This document shows, piece by piece, positions 25,658-35,523 of a DNA stretch of 64,000 nucleotides; position 1 is the first letter of the stretch; every line of letters starts with the position of its first letter. The position numbers and the translations under genes are program-made. Source of the DNA: Xenorhabdus cabanillasii (GTDB lineage Bacteria > Pseudomonadota > Gammaproteobacteria > Enterobacterales > Enterobacteriaceae); the NCBI RefSeq assembly GCF_003386665.1, contig NZ_QTUB01000001.1, positions 3,534,001-3,598,000 of the forward strand, in the 5' to 3' direction. A model generated the notes under the pieces. It saw only the letters and a list, made by a program, of their open reading frames with translations. It was not told the DNA's origin and did not search any database.

Positions 25658-26082
25658 CACTGTCAAATGGTGCTATTTAATTTAATACTTTGATTTATCA
25701 GTAAAAAAATCGGGATGTCATCTCATCCCGATTTGAATCCCCAAATAATCCCAGGTTATTAAGCTCAGGTCACGACTCTTATTCTCTTAATAAAAGACTG
25801 ATAATGTGTAAATACCAGACACAACATAAGAATATGAAAATTTATCATCTTTATCTTCAGATAATTTTAAAATCCATCTAATTTAAGAATAACCATACAA
25901 TATAATCACTAATCATATTGCAGCTAAAGCCAGTGAGTTAACCTTTTATTTGGAAGAATAAATAAACCATTTAGACGGAGTTAACACCAATCCTGCGAAA
26001 ATCGCAGGATCAGCAAAGTTCTCTGCCTGTTTATCCAGACAGGGTATCAAAGCTATACCTCTTAAAAGATATATCTCAGAAG
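25658..26082. other. minE-rnd convergent intergenic region with several hairpins
   Basis: No gene was seen in these 425 bases. AAATCGGGATG (25707-25717) pairs with CATCCCGATTT (25724-25734), and on the minus strand it is followed by seven T, so it works as a terminator in both directions. ATCCTGCGA (25990-25998) pairs perfectly with TCGCAGGAT (26002-26010). CTGTTTATCCAGACAG-type and GGTAT/ATACC short stems follow before the rnd stop. The middle part (25740-25980) is AT-rich without recognisable content. Confidence 0.55.
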
Positions 26083-27213
26083 CTATGATACTGAATAATT
26101 TTCCAATATTTCAGCAACAGGCTCAGCCAGCCATTTACCACGCCAGCCCCTAATTAATTCAGGTTGCTGCTCCGGCGATTTCAATTTCCAGTGCCAACAG
26201 AGCAATTGATTAATTTGCCGACGAGAAGCTAACAATTCAGCATTAAAAGAGTGAGATTCACTCACCTGAGCAATCAGTGACTTAATTTCTTTAAACGCTT
26301 TGCGATAACCCGGATAGTCTATCAAATTCACAATTTGAGCCGGACATTCTTCCTCTGGAAGATCTCTGCTTTCTGCCGCCATAGCCAGTAACCGACGCCC
26401 ATGACAACGGATTTCTTGCCCGCTTAAACCCAAGGCATCCAGCTCTGCCAGTGAAGTTGGCATATAACGGGCTACCTGCCATAAATTTTCTTCACGAATA
26501 ACAAAATTGACAGCCAGATCCCGTTCACGAGCCTGATTCAAACGCCATGCAGCCAATTTTTTTAAGCAAGCCAACTGCCTTGGACGTAACTGCCATGCGT
26601 TACTGATATCTTTATAAGCACATTCCGGCATTAATATTTCTTTGCGACGTTGGGCAATCAGAGCACTTTCATCTTTTGCCGCCCCCAAATATCCTAGCTG
26701 TTCTGTTTTCGCCATCAAAATATCAGCCAGCGGTAATAAGTAGTAAACATCTGCCGCCGCATATTCACACTGTTTTTCACTCAACGGACGAGCCAGCCAG
26801 TCAGTACGGGATTCACTTTTATCCAATTCCACGTTCAGATATTCTGCAACCAATGTTGCAAACCCACACGATAATGGATGACCAGTAAACGCTGCCAATA
26901 CCTGAGTATCGATAATAGGTGCAGGCATACACTGAAAACTATTCCAGAAAACCTCTAAGTCTTCACTGCCAGCATGAATGAATTTTAATACATCCGGATC
27001 AGTCAACAATTCTCGCAAAGGCTGCCATTGCGAAATACCAAGGGGATCGATCAGAGAAAGTTGCTCGCCATCAAACAGTTGTATCAAACCTAAGTGGGGA
27101 TAATACGTCCTTGTGCGTACAAATTCTGTGTCCAGTGCAATTCTTGCATGTTGTTTTGCCCGATTACAGATAGACTGCAACTGAGCATCGGAGGTAATCA
27201 ACTGATAATTCAA
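26083..27213 (-). CDS. rnd: Ribonuclease D
   Basis: A 376-residue 3'-5' exoribonuclease (E. coli 375). The DEDD exonuclease domain shows IALDTEFVRTRTYYP (first D and E), FIHAGSEDLEVF (D) and YAAADVYYLLPL (Y and D). The two HRDC domains are marked by LRPRQLACLKKLAAWR and the second half from about 290. RNase D trims tRNA 3' ends. The start is TTG, as in the known UUG start of E. coli rnd; a three-codon frame (ATG ATG TTT TGA) overlaps this start out of frame. fadD lies upstream in the same direction with a strong hairpin between, as in E. coli. Confidence 0.96.
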   Translation of the reverse strand: MNYQLITSDAQLQSICNRAKQHARIALDTEFVRTRTYYPHLGLIQLFDGEQLSLIDPLGISQWQPLRELLTDPDVLKFIHAGSEDLEVFWNSFQCMPAPIIDTQVLAAFTGHPLSCGFATLVAEYLNVELDKSESRTDWLARPLSEKQCEYAAADVYYLLPLADILMAKTEQLGYLGAAKDESALIAQRRKEILMPECAYKDISNAWQLRPRQLACLKKLAAWRLNQARERDLAVNFVIREENLWQVARYMPTSLAELDALGLSGQEIRCHGRRLLAMAAESRDLPEEECPAQIVNLIDYPGYRKAFKEIKSLIAQVSESHSFNAELLASRRQINQLLCWHWKLKSPEQQPELIRGWRGKWLAEPVAEILENYSVS

Positions 27214-27247
27214 AACATCATTCTCTTAGCCATTCATAGTATATGCA

Positions 27248-27277
27248 CAACAACGCCGGCAAGAACCGGCGTTGTTG
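27248..27277 (-). terminator. 12-bp perfect GC-rich stem-loop between fadD and rnd
   Basis: CAACAACGCCGG (27248-27259) and CCGGCGTTGTTG (27266-27277) pair across six bases. It lies 53 bases past the fadD stop; there is no T-tract, so partial read-through into rnd is possible. Confidence 0.7.
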
Positions 27278-27330
27278 ATGTGACAGGCAATTTAAAATAC
27301 TTACCTTTTAAAAATCACTCTTCAAGCTAT

Positions 27331-29016
27331 TCACTTCGCGTTGCTTGCTTTTCTTAATTCTTCGTCGCGCAGTTCTTTACGAAGGATCTTACCGACATTC
27401 GACTTCGGCAACTCATCACGGAATTCGACAATTTTTGGTACTTTATATGCAGTCAGATAACGACGGCAATGTGTCTTAAGTTCATCCTCTGTCAAACCAG
27501 GATCCTTACGCACTACAAATAACTTGACGGATTCACCTGAGTTTTCGTTTAGAACACCTATTGCTGCCGACTCTAACACTTTAGGATGGGAAGAAACAAT
27601 ATCTTCCACTTCATTCGGATAGACATTAAAACCTGAAACCAGGATCATATCTTTTTTCCGATCAACAATATGTAAAAATCCTTTTTCATCAATATTGGCA
27701 ATATCCCCTGTTGCCAGCCAGCCGTCTTTTAACACCTCATCTGTTGCATCAGGACGATTCCAGTAACCTTTCATCACCTGAGGCCCACGCACCCACATCT
27801 CACCCGACTCTCCCTGAAGGACTTCATTCCCTTCATCATCCATCAGCTTAATTTCTGTCGAAGGAACAGGAAAACCAATACTGCCACTATAGTGAGTCAA
27901 ATTATAAGGATTACCTGCAACCACAGGTGCACACTCAGTCAGACCATAACCTTCAAGCAGATGACAACCTGTCAGCTTTTCCCATTTATCAGCGACTGCA
28001 CTCTGCACAGCCATACCACCACCCACGGCCATACGTAATGCAGAAAAGTCTATTTTTTGGAATTCAGGATTATTGAGCCACGCATTAAACAGCGTGTTAA
28101 CACCAGACAATGCTGTAAACTTATAGCGTGATAACTCTTTGACCGTTCCGTTCACATCGCGTGGATTGGTAATTAACAAGTTTTGTCCACCCAGCTCAGT
28201 AAATAACAAGCAATTTATCGTAAGTGCAAAGATATGATACAGCGGTAATGCCGTGACCACTAACTCCTGTCTGGGGCGTAATAAAGGGGCGTAGTTCGCT
28301 TTTGTCTGTTCAAGGTTCGCCAACATATTCCTGTGGGTCAACATGGCACCTTTTGCCACGCCTGTTGTACCACCAGTATATTGCAGAAATGCCAAATCTT
28401 CGTTATTTATATCCGGCTTGACATACTGCATGCGATAACCCTTGTGGATGACGCTGCGAAATGAAATGGCATCCGGTAAATGATACTTCGGAACCAGCCG
28501 TTTAATATATTTTACGACGAAATCTACAAGAGTCCCTTTTGGGCGAGATAATTGGTCTCCCATACGGGTCAAAATGACATGCTTAACCGGAGTATTGAAA
28601 ACTATCTTTTCTAAGGTATGTGCAAAATTAGAGACAATAACTATGGCTGATGTACCACTATCAGTGAGCTGATGTTCCAGTTCACGCGGGGTATACAGAG
28701 GGTTGACATTAACAACCACCATTCCGGCACGTAAGACACCAAAAAGAGCGATGGGATATTGAAGCAAGTTTGGCATCATTAATGCCACACGATCCCCTTT
28801 TTTCAGTCCCAATCCATTCTGCAAGTAAGCAGCAAACGCGCGGCTACGCTCTTCCAGTTTACGGAAAGTGACTACTTCGCCCATATTAATAAATGCGACT
28901 TGATCGGCATAACGTGCCACGGCATTTTCAAACATTTCAACCAATGATGAATAACGATCGGGATCGATTTCTGCCGGGACATCTGCCGGATAATGTTTTA
29001 GCCAGATTTTTTCCAA
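27331..29016 (-). CDS. fadD: Long-chain fatty acid-CoA ligase FadD
   Basis: A 561-residue adenylate-forming enzyme, the same length as E. coli FadD. AMP-binding motif [18 protein letters not shown] at about 213-230, the second motif GYGLTECAP at about 358-366, and [12 protein letters not shown] plus the fatty-acid signature [21 protein letters not shown] at about 440-460; the catalytic lysine is in [11 protein letters not shown] at the end. It activates imported long-chain fatty acids to acyl-CoA at the inner membrane for beta-oxidation and lipid use. A FadR-like operator lies 82 bases upstream of the ATG. The usual downstream neighbour rnd is conserved; the upstream neighbour slp-like gene is displaced by an MFS gene. 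Confidence 0.97.
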   Translation of the reverse strand: MEKIWLKHYPADVPAEIDPDRYSSLVEMFENAVARYADQVAFINMGEVVTFRKLEERSRAFAAYLQNGLGLKKGDRVALMMPNLLQYPIALFGVLRAGMVVVNVNPLYTPRELEHQLTDSGTSAIVIVSNFAHTLEKIVFNTPVKHVILTRMGDQLSRPKGTLVDFVVKYIKRLVPKYHLPDAISFRSVIHKGYRMQYVKPDINNEDLAFLQYTGGTTGVAKGAMLTHRNMLANLEQTKANYAPLLRPRQELVVTALPLYHIFALTINCLLFTELGGQNLLITNPRDVNGTVKELSRYKFTALSGVNTLFNAWLNNPEFQKIDFSALRMAVGGGMAVQSAVADKWEKLTGCHLLEGYGLTECAPVVAGNPYNLTHYSGSIGFPVPSTEIKLMDDEGNEVLQGESGEMWVRGPQVMKGYWNRPDATDEVLKDGWLATGDIANIDEKGFLHIVDRKKDMILVSGFNVYPNEVEDIVSSHPKVLESAAIGVLNENSGESVKLFVVRKDPGLTEDELKTHCRRYLTAYKVPKIVEFRDELPKSNVGKILRKELRDEELRKASNAK

Positions 29017-29097
29017 GTTGAGTACTCCTGAAATCTAATTGCTGTGCAACCATTGAACATGAAACAAAAACCAGACCTGTATATTTAACAAATTATT

Positions 29098-29114
29098 AAC
29101 TCAGCTTACCAGTT
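29098..29114 (-). promoter_or_regulatory. Predicted FadR operator upstream of fadD
   Basis: On the minus strand AACTGGTAAGCTGAGTT fits the FadR consensus (A-x-CTGGT....A/C-x-x-GTT); I recall the E. coli fadD site as AGCTGGTATGATGAGTT, 14 of 17 bases the same. Position 82 bases before fadD suits repression of fatty acid use, relieved by long-chain acyl-CoA. Confidence 0.6.
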
Positions 29115-29816
29115 TGAAAAGGAACATTGTTCAGGTTGGCGATGCACATCACTAATTTAATACTTCTTTATCGCTGCAAAAAAATAAGGCAGCTCATGCC
29201 GCCATATTTTTTTATTATTTATCAACAAGTTACTAATAAAATTAATATTTAGATATCTAAGTCATTAATTATACACTGATTTAGCTATTTTTGACTAAAA
29301 CTCACCTCATTATTCCGAATAGTTATAATAAAAATAATCATATAACTATTAAGGGGTAATTACATACTACGAAGAATATTTGCATAATACGACAAGTTGA
29401 TATCATGTTTTCATGACCAAAAACGATTATACCGAGCCACGAAGAAGAACACTATCTAACCAGTTAAAATATGACAACTTTTATTACAAGTGATAGGTGT
29501 TATGATCCACTTAACTCGGTTCAATTGGTGAATTATCTTAATTTGGCGATTGTTCAATGAACAAAAATCACCCCAGACTTTATTTCAAATCATCGACTAT
29601 TTCGAAAAATTTTAATTATCGAATATTTCCATTAAACTTGCTTTATTAAAAAATTATTCAGCTTTGTTTACCTTGTATTGATAAATTTATGGTTGTACCG
29701 GAACAAAATTAGTTTATCATTCTATTTAAATATAAATTATTTTTCCCAATAGCTCTACCATAATAAACTACATTTTCATTTAAGGCATTTCGCATAAAAG
29801 AACTGGGAGAATTATA
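29115..29816. other. AT-rich fadD-MFS intergenic region
   Basis: About 700 bases with no credible gene on either strand. It contains the divergent promoters for fadD and the MFS gene, a GGC-agctcat-GCC mini-hairpin followed by a T run near 29190-29215, and long A/T tracts. No repeat or RNA gene was recognised. Confidence 0.4.
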
Positions 29817-30977
29817 GTGAACGAACGAAAAACGATTCTTTTCTCCTGTTTTTTATTAATCATTGGTTTAATGACCGTAGATTTTTTCAACCCCTCTTTA
29901 CCTTTTATTTTAAAAGAATTAAGAACGTCACAAGAAGGTATGAAAAACTTAATTGTTGTTTATATGGCAATACTTGGTATTTCTCAATTCTTTTACGGAA
30001 GTATTAGTGATCGCTACGGTAGAAAGCCTGCCATCGTTACAGGTTTTTTTATTTCAATTATTGGATTGTTATTATCAGGTTGTAGTGAAAAAATCAGCCA
30101 TCTCTATTTATCCAGAGCAGTTACAGCATTTGGTGCAGCAAGTTTTACTGTTATATCAAGAGCCATTATTATTGATGTATTTCAAGATAATAAAAAATTA
30201 AAAAAAGCTTTTTCTTACTTTTCAATGTCCAGCCAGATATCTCCGGCTCTTGCTCCCATCGTCGGTGGCTGGATCCAAATAAAATATAATTGGCATATAT
30301 CATTTTTCACTCTGGCTATTATTTATTCCATTGGACTCATTATTGTTTTATACTCAATGAGAGAGACAAAATTGAAAATGTCAAAACCATCAAATATTCT
30401 AACTCCCTATGTCTATCTGGCAAAGGACACACAATTTGTAGCATTCAGCATCGCATCATCACTAATATTCTCCTACACAATAGGATATTACTCAATTTCC
30501 CCTTATATCTTTAATAAACTCGGTTTTAACCCTATAGAAAATAGTCTCTTCTATCTTATCTATTCTTCTGGAATTATTTTTGGGTCATGGTTGACTGGAC
30601 GAAGTTTTATAAAATTAACATCAAAAAAACTTTATTTATTATCTCTTATATTTTACTTGTTAATTATTCTGTTATTTTTATTTATAGATTTAAAAACACC
30701 GATTAATATCATTGTATTTTCCTTTTTATTAGCTGTAATTTCAGGTTGTTCCTCACCCTTATCTTTAGTGCTATGCATGGAAAATATAACCGAAAACAAA
30801 GGTGCTGCCAGTGCATTGCAAGGCGCATTAAAAATGAGTTTTACCGGAATATTTATGATGTTCTTTGATTTATTTCATATTACATCATTCCATCAGCTAA
30901 TTAATATTTTTATGATTTTTACCATTTTATTATTTACAATATATCTTTCCTTGGTATTCGTTCTCCAGCGAGAATAA
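29817..30977 (+). CDS. MFS drug-efflux-type transporter (DHA1, Bcr/CflA-like)
   Basis: A 386-residue protein with about 12 hydrophobic segments. The motif A loop GSISDRYGRKPAIVTG is at about 62-77, motif B-like LSRAVTAFGAA at about 95-105 and motif C-like SPALAPIVGGWIQ at about 141-153, which place it in the proton-coupled drug:H+ antiporters near Bcr/CflA. Substrate is unknown. It starts with GTG at 29817, with GGGAGA 8 bases upstream. The gene is markedly AT-rich compared with the flanking fadD and tsaB, and it interrupts the fadD - slp-like - tsaB order seen in E. coli, so acquisition by transfer is likely. Confidence 0.85.
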   Translation: MNERKTILFSCFLLIIGLMTVDFFNPSLPFILKELRTSQEGMKNLIVVYMAILGISQFFYGSISDRYGRKPAIVTGFFISIIGLLLSGCSEKISHLYLSRAVTAFGAASFTVISRAIIIDVFQDNKKLKKAFSYFSMSSQISPALAPIVGGWIQIKYNWHISFFTLAIIYSIGLIIVLYSMRETKLKMSKPSNILTPYVYLAKDTQFVAFSIASSLIFSYTIGYYSISPYIFNKLGFNPIENSLFYLIYSSGIIFGSWLTGRSFIKLTSKKLYLLSLIFYLLIILLFLFIDLKTPINIIVFSFLLAVISGCSSPLSLVLCMENITENKGAASALQGALKMSFTGIFMMFFDLFHITSFHQLINIFMIFTILLFTIYLSLVFVLQRE

Positions 30978-30998
30978 GTTACTCTTTGAGTATATTAT

Positions 30999-31044
30999 AA
31001 AAATGGCCCCATAACATTTTCAGGCACGAGACCATTTTTTTTTC
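30999..31044 (+). terminator. Terminator of the MFS gene
   Basis: AAAAATGG at 30999-31006 pairs with CCATTTTT at 31032-31039 across a loop, running into a tract of nine T. It lies about 20 bases past the MFS stop and before the convergent lipoprotein gene. Confidence 0.75.
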
Positions 31045-31073
31045 AGTTACTCAATTAAGACTTAAAAAATTAC

Positions 31074-31634
31074 TCAGTCAAAATCGTAAAATTGGTGGAC
31101 TTCCTTCCACCCCGGAAAATAGGAGTTACCATAATAACCCAAAATGCCATTTGTGGAGGGAGACAATGAAACACGCTGAAACTCATCCCAACGTTTAAAA
31201 CCATTAACATTCATCACAACATAATCATACGGACTATCCCCGACTTTTCCTTTTTCCAACCCCGTGATAATACCCACAACTGTAACGTAATGATCCTGAA
31301 AATCACTTGGCTCTAAAAAAGAATTCACGTAAGCATAAAGTCGCCCAAGAGAAGGTTTACCGATAAGTGGAGATGCATCACTTTCCAATGGCAGAGTAGA
31401 GATTTCCAACCTTGTCCGTCCCTTCTCATTTAAGACGCTCAATACCTTTCCGCCGAATCTCCCTTCATGCCCTATGTATGAATCCGGTATTTTCTTGACA
31501 ACAAGTAAGTCTTCTACAGGATTTTTGGTCGTTCCTTTTATTGAGTCAGGAACTGATACACAACCTGTAAGTATCACTGCTCCTATAAATACAATTGATT
31601 GCAATATTAATCGGTAGTGTGTTCCATTGAGCAT
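31074..31634 (-). CDS. yeaY: Slp/YeaY family outer membrane lipoprotein
   Basis: A 186-residue lipoprotein precursor; lipobox LTGC with cysteine at residue 25, followed by VSVPDSIKGTTKNPVEDL. Slp-family signatures are GHEGRFGGKVLSVLNEKGRTRLEI, GRLYAYVNSFLEPSDF and YVTVVGIITGLEKGKVG. Homologues Slp and YeaY are outer membrane lipoproteins induced in stationary phase or under envelope stress. In E. coli yeaY sits directly between fadD and tsaB, the same position as here apart from the MFS insertion. The tail after KRWDEFQ is rich in G, Y and S. Confidence 0.9.
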   Translation of the reverse strand: MLNGTHYRLILQSIVFIGAVILTGCVSVPDSIKGTTKNPVEDLLVVKKIPDSYIGHEGRFGGKVLSVLNEKGRTRLEISTLPLESDASPLIGKPSLGRLYAYVNSFLEPSDFQDHYVTVVGIITGLEKGKVGDSPYDYVVMNVNGFKRWDEFQRVSLSPSTNGILGYYGNSYFPGWKEVHQFYDFD

Positions 31635-31772
31635 AACCCCTCCAATACAGGAAAATCAGCCTGTTCTATATATTATAAACATTAATATTTCATGGACATT
31701 AATTGCTGCCACAAGTTATATTAACTTTAAGCAACTCTCACAATGTCATCTTCCCCAAATTACCTGAACATG

Positions 31773-32468
31773 TTAACGACCCGGTAATTTTTTCCACGTT
31801 ACCTCATTACGCAAATAAACAGGTTCCGCAGATTCAACGGCCGTCACTTCCCCCGCTTTCCACATCTGAACTGCCAGAGGCAGCATATCTTCCGCATGAG
31901 GTAAAGCTATGTCACCTGGTACTAACGTTAGATGGCTGTCCAATAACTGAGGGTAAGCCTCCCAACCCGTTCCAGCTATCGCCCACTCTCCTGTTAAAGA
32001 ATTCATAATGGACTGCGCCCGTTCAGGTTTCAAAACTGCCTCTGTTTCATTCCCCAACCATTCGCCTTGTTCATTACGGGTATATTGCGCCCAGTAAATT
32101 TCTCCCATACGGGCGTCAATAGCAACCAAAACATTTGTTGCATTTTTCAGACGAAATGCGCCCTGAGCCATCGTTTTCAGAGAAGAGACACCGATCATTG
32201 GTAAGTCAGCCCCTAATGCCAGCCCCTGAGCAATACCGACACCAATACGCACACCAGTAAAACTCCCCGGCCCCTGACCAAATGCTAAAGCATCCAGTTG
32301 TTGTAATTTTATATCGTTCTTGGACAATACTGCCTCTACCATAGGCAGAATACGTTGAGTGTGTTCCCGTGGGGAAATCTCAAACTGTGCCTCAATGTGG
32401 CCATCATTCCAAAGTGCAACAGAACAAGCTTCGGTTGCTGTATCAATAGATAAAATCCGTATGGACAT
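31773..32468 (-). CDS. tsaB: tRNA threonylcarbamoyladenosine biosynthesis protein TsaB
   Basis: A 231-residue ASKHA-fold protein, the TsaD partner. Marks: [16 protein letters not shown] at the N-terminus, [24 protein letters not shown] at about 62-85, and [13 protein letters not shown] at about 117-129. TsaB lacks the metal site and scaffolds TsaD and TsaE in making t6A37 on ANN-decoding tRNAs. It is downstream of yoaA with 63 bases between, as in E. coli. Confidence 0.96.
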   Translation of the reverse strand: MSIRILSIDTATEACSVALWNDGHIEAQFEISPREHTQRILPMVEAVLSKNDIKLQQLDALAFGQGPGSFTGVRIGVGIAQGLALGADLPMIGVSSLKTMAQGAFRLKNATNVLVAIDARMGEIYWAQYTRNEQGEWLGNETEAVLKPERAQSIMNSLTGEWAIAGTGWEAYPQLLDSHLTLVPGDIALPHAEDMLPLAVQMWKAGEVTAVESAEPVYLRNEVTWKKLPGR

Positions 32469-32531
32469 GCCTTAACTCCGGCAAGAATAGAATTCAAGAT
32501 AAAGGGTTATACTATCATACCCCCAAAGATT

Positions 32532-34448
32532 TTACCCTGGCTCTGATTGGCGGGATTTAAGAAATGCCACGGCTTTCGACAAATCTCGTGTACGGGGAGA
32601 TGAAGGCAGACTATTGAGAAAAACTTCACCATACGGGCGCATTACCAATCGATTATCACAAATAACCACCACACCATAATCATCAACATCACGGATCAAA
32701 CGACCGACACCCTGCTTCAGGCTGAGTACCGCATCAGGGATCTGGATTTCATTAAAAGCATCACCACCCTTAAGCTGACAATCTTCAATCCGCGCTTTAA
32801 GGAGTGGATCATCCGGTGCTGTAAATGGTAATTTATCGATAATGACGCAAGATAAAGCATCACCCCGCACATCTACCCCTTCCCAGAAACTGCCAGTCGC
32901 CACTAACAAAGCATTACCCGCAGCAAGAAACTGAGATAACAATTGTCCCTTACTGGTTTCACCTTGTACTAATACTGGTAAGGTCATGTTTGCCCGGAAC
33001 TCTTCTGCCAGACAGCGCATCATTTGGTGGGAAGTACACAGGAAAAAACAGCGGCCCTTATTGCTTTCGATTAACGGCTTTAACATACCAGCCAACAATT
33101 TCGCTCCGCCATGCTGATTAGGCGATGGCAAATGACGAGGAACGCATAATAACATTTGGCGTTGATAATCAAACGGACTAGGAAGGAGTAATGTCTGAGC
33201 CTGTTTTAACCCCAAACGTGCCATGAAATGTTCAAGCTGCTCATTAACCGATAACGTTGCCGATGTGAAAATCCAACAACCAGCTTGTTCACGGATCATT
33301 TCACTGAATTTTTCGGACACAGACAAAGGCGTTAATGCTAATAAAAAATGCCGGCCATAGCTTTCAAACCAATAACTATAATTAGGTATTTCAACATCAA
33401 TCAGCCTCTTGAGACGATTACGGTAGATCGTTGCTCGTTCAAAGGCAGCGTCCAGCATCGCTGAACGTCCTAAAGAGAGTTTCATTACGTCATAACAAAG
33501 CTCCAGTGCATCATCCAATCGCACCAATGCACGCTTTATATGCTGTTGTTGCAATGCTTCACGGAAATTACCCCGATAACTATTTTCTCCGAGTGATAAA
33601 CGAAAATCCTGTGTACTTTGACTCAGGCGATCTGCACTTTTCTGTAATTGAGCCTGATCCCTGACTTCAGTGCGATAAGCTATGATGATATCCCGTGATA
33701 AATCCAGCAATTGGCGACTACTCAGTTGCTGACCAAAGTATTGGCTGGCAATATCGGGGATTTGATGAGCCTCATCAAAAATCATCACCTCTGCCCGTGG
33801 AATTAATTCACCAAACCCGGTATCTTTGACGACCACATCCGCCATAAACAGATGATGGTTGACGATAACAACATCTGCCTCCATCGCCCTGCGGCGGGCT
33901 TTCAGAACGAAACACTCCTGATAACTCGGACAATCCCGGCCAAGACAATTATCGTTAGTACTTGTTACCAATGCCCAGACAGCACTGTCTTCGGCAATCT
34001 GATGACAACGGCTGGTATCTCCATCTTCAGTTTGAGATGACCAGCTTTTCAGCTTAATCACTTCTGATAGCATTTCAGGCTCAAGCTGAGAGCCACCCAT
34101 TGATTGCTGTTCAAGACGCTCAAGACATAAATAATTTGAACGCCCTTTTAATAACGCCAAACGACCAGAAAATTTCAACGCATCAGCGATAGCGGGCAGA
34201 TCACGATTATAGAGCTGATCCTGTAATGCTTTGGAGCCTGTGGAAATAATCACTTTCTTGCCCGAACGCAATGCGGGCACCAGATAAGCAAAAGTTTTTC
34301 CCGTTCCAGTACCCGCTTCTACCACTAATTGCTGTTGCTTTTGAATTGCTGCTGTAATGGCAGAAGACATTTCCCGCTGAGCATCACGGGGTTTGAAACC
34401 TTGTATGGCTTTGGCAAGTACGCCATTTTTCACAAAATCGTCTGACAC
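32532..34448 (-). CDS. yoaA: XPD/DinG-type DNA helicase YoaA
   Basis: A 638-residue superfamily 2 helicase (E. coli 636). Walker A EAGTGTGKT at 44-52, four iron-sulfur cysteines at about 108, 168, 173 and 179 (NYLC, NDNCLGRDCPSYQEC), DEAH box FDEAH at 224-228, and the C-terminal motif VI QGVGRLIRDVDDYG. In E. coli YoaA pairs with the HolC subunit of the polymerase III clamp loader and helps repair damaged replication forks. It is divergent from the lecA-yoaB side; in E. coli it faces yoaB directly. Confidence 0.96.
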   Translation of the reverse strand: MSDDFVKNGVLAKAIQGFKPRDAQREMSSAITAAIQKQQQLVVEAGTGTGKTFAYLVPALRSGKKVIISTGSKALQDQLYNRDLPAIADALKFSGRLALLKGRSNYLCLERLEQQSMGGSQLEPEMLSEVIKLKSWSSQTEDGDTSRCHQIAEDSAVWALVTSTNDNCLGRDCPSYQECFVLKARRRAMEADVVIVNHHLFMADVVVKDTGFGELIPRAEVMIFDEAHQIPDIASQYFGQQLSSRQLLDLSRDIIIAYRTEVRDQAQLQKSADRLSQSTQDFRLSLGENSYRGNFREALQQQHIKRALVRLDDALELCYDVMKLSLGRSAMLDAAFERATIYRNRLKRLIDVEIPNYSYWFESYGRHFLLALTPLSVSEKFSEMIREQAGCWIFTSATLSVNEQLEHFMARLGLKQAQTLLLPSPFDYQRQMLLCVPRHLPSPNQHGGAKLLAGMLKPLIESNKGRCFFLCTSHQMMRCLAEEFRANMTLPVLVQGETSKGQLLSQFLAAGNALLVATGSFWEGVDVRGDALSCVIIDKLPFTAPDDPLLKARIEDCQLKGGDAFNEIQIPDAVLSLKQGVGRLIRDVDDYGVVVICDNRLVMRPYGEVFLNSLPSSPRTRDLSKAVAFLKSRQSEPG

Positions 34449-35132
34449 AGATCGTCTCTTTCAAATGAACTTACTATAAAATAATCAATATAAACAAAAA
34501 ATAAAAAAATAGAACACATATACATCTATATGTATGCACACAAATATGTGCAACACTCGATATGGTATATAGCAGTTGATTTTACACTATCAGGCAGAAA
34601 AAACCGGGATCATTTTCAAGGCGACAATGAGGAAAGGAAATTGCTATCACTATTGCTATAGGGCAGAAATCTGCCCTTTTACGTGCGGGATACTCCCGTA
34701 TCTTTTCCATGTGGCAATTGTAAACATTTTTTATTCATTATTATCCCATCATTAATTAAATGCTGAGATGACAATTTCTAATATCATATAGGTTATTTTC
34801 AGCTATCGACTTTAGATTATAAAAATTATTTTAAACAGAAAGTTAAAAATTTAAATAGATAGTTAACAAATCTTAATTGGCTTATATAAAAACCTCAAAA
34901 TACATCAAGACAAATCAATAAGAAAACTATTTACTCACACCAACAAAAATCAATTAGTAAAAATTTAATATAATAATAAGAATAACCTTAAAAAACAGTT
35001 AAAATAAATGATAAACACATTACATAACTTAAGCATTGAGAATTGCAAAATTTAAAACTAAATTATTTCTATTTCATATTACAGGTATTTCTAACAAAAC
35101 CATTCCTAAGACAGAATGTTGGAGGTAATACT
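34449..35132. other. AT-rich yoaA-lecA region with two plus-strand hairpins
   Basis: These 684 bases carry no established gene. GGGCAG (34661-34666) pairs with CTGCCC (34671-34676) followed by TTTT, and CGGGA/TCCCG (34686-34698) is followed by TATCTTTT; both look like plus-strand terminators although no recognised plus-strand gene precedes them. A 42-codon cysteine-containing frame (34627-34755, AAGG 6 bases upstream) overlaps them. From 34757 to 35120 the sequence is AT-rich and holds the lecA promoter; several AGTTAAAA/TAGTTAACA-type short repeats occur at 34840-34870. Confidence 0.4.
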
Positions 35133-35507
35133 ATGTATGATTGGTCTGGAACTGTTCCGGCTAACCTTGAGCAAGGTCAACCCACAGGTCTTTTACTTAA
35201 GACAGGAGATATAATATCTATTATTGCCAGAGGATGGATAAAATACGGTTACGACAATAATATGTTGTCCGCACCTCAAGGTAGCATCCATCAATACACA
35301 GGAACAAGATACACCCTCATTGCAAAAATCGGGAACAAAATGTACAAAATTGGTAATGGCGTACTTCATAAGACAGTTCCCGTAGATGGCGAATTGATAC
35401 TTATGTTCTCTGATGATCAAGGCCGATATTTCGATAACTCAGGCAATTTCCTTGTTGATGTAAAAATAGAATCACGCTATGCGTCAAATTATCTTGAGGA
35501 GATATAA
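35133..35507 (+). CDS. LecA/PllA-type galactose-binding lectin
   Basis: A 124-residue protein of the PA-I galactophilic lectin family (Pseudomonas LecA 121-122; Photorhabdus PllA). The start at 35133 has GGAGG 8 bases upstream and gives MYDWSGTVPANLEQGQPTGL, matching LecA MAWKGEVLANNEAGQVT. Calcium and sugar-site region: Tyr38 in GWIKYG corresponds to LecA Tyr36, and DDQGRYFDNSGNF at 94-106 to LecA DVPGTYGNNSGSF. The LecA threonine 104 position is arginine and asparagine 107 is aspartate, so calcium or sugar specificity may differ. No signal peptide, as in LecA. It interrupts the yoaA-yoaB neighbourhood. Confidence 0.87.
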   Translation: MYDWSGTVPANLEQGQPTGLLLKTGDIISIIARGWIKYGYDNNMLSAPQGSIHQYTGTRYTLIAKIGNKMYKIGNGVLHKTVPVDGELILMFSDDQGRYFDNSGNFLVDVKIESRYASNYLEEI

Positions 35508-35523
35508 TAAATTTTGATGCCTT

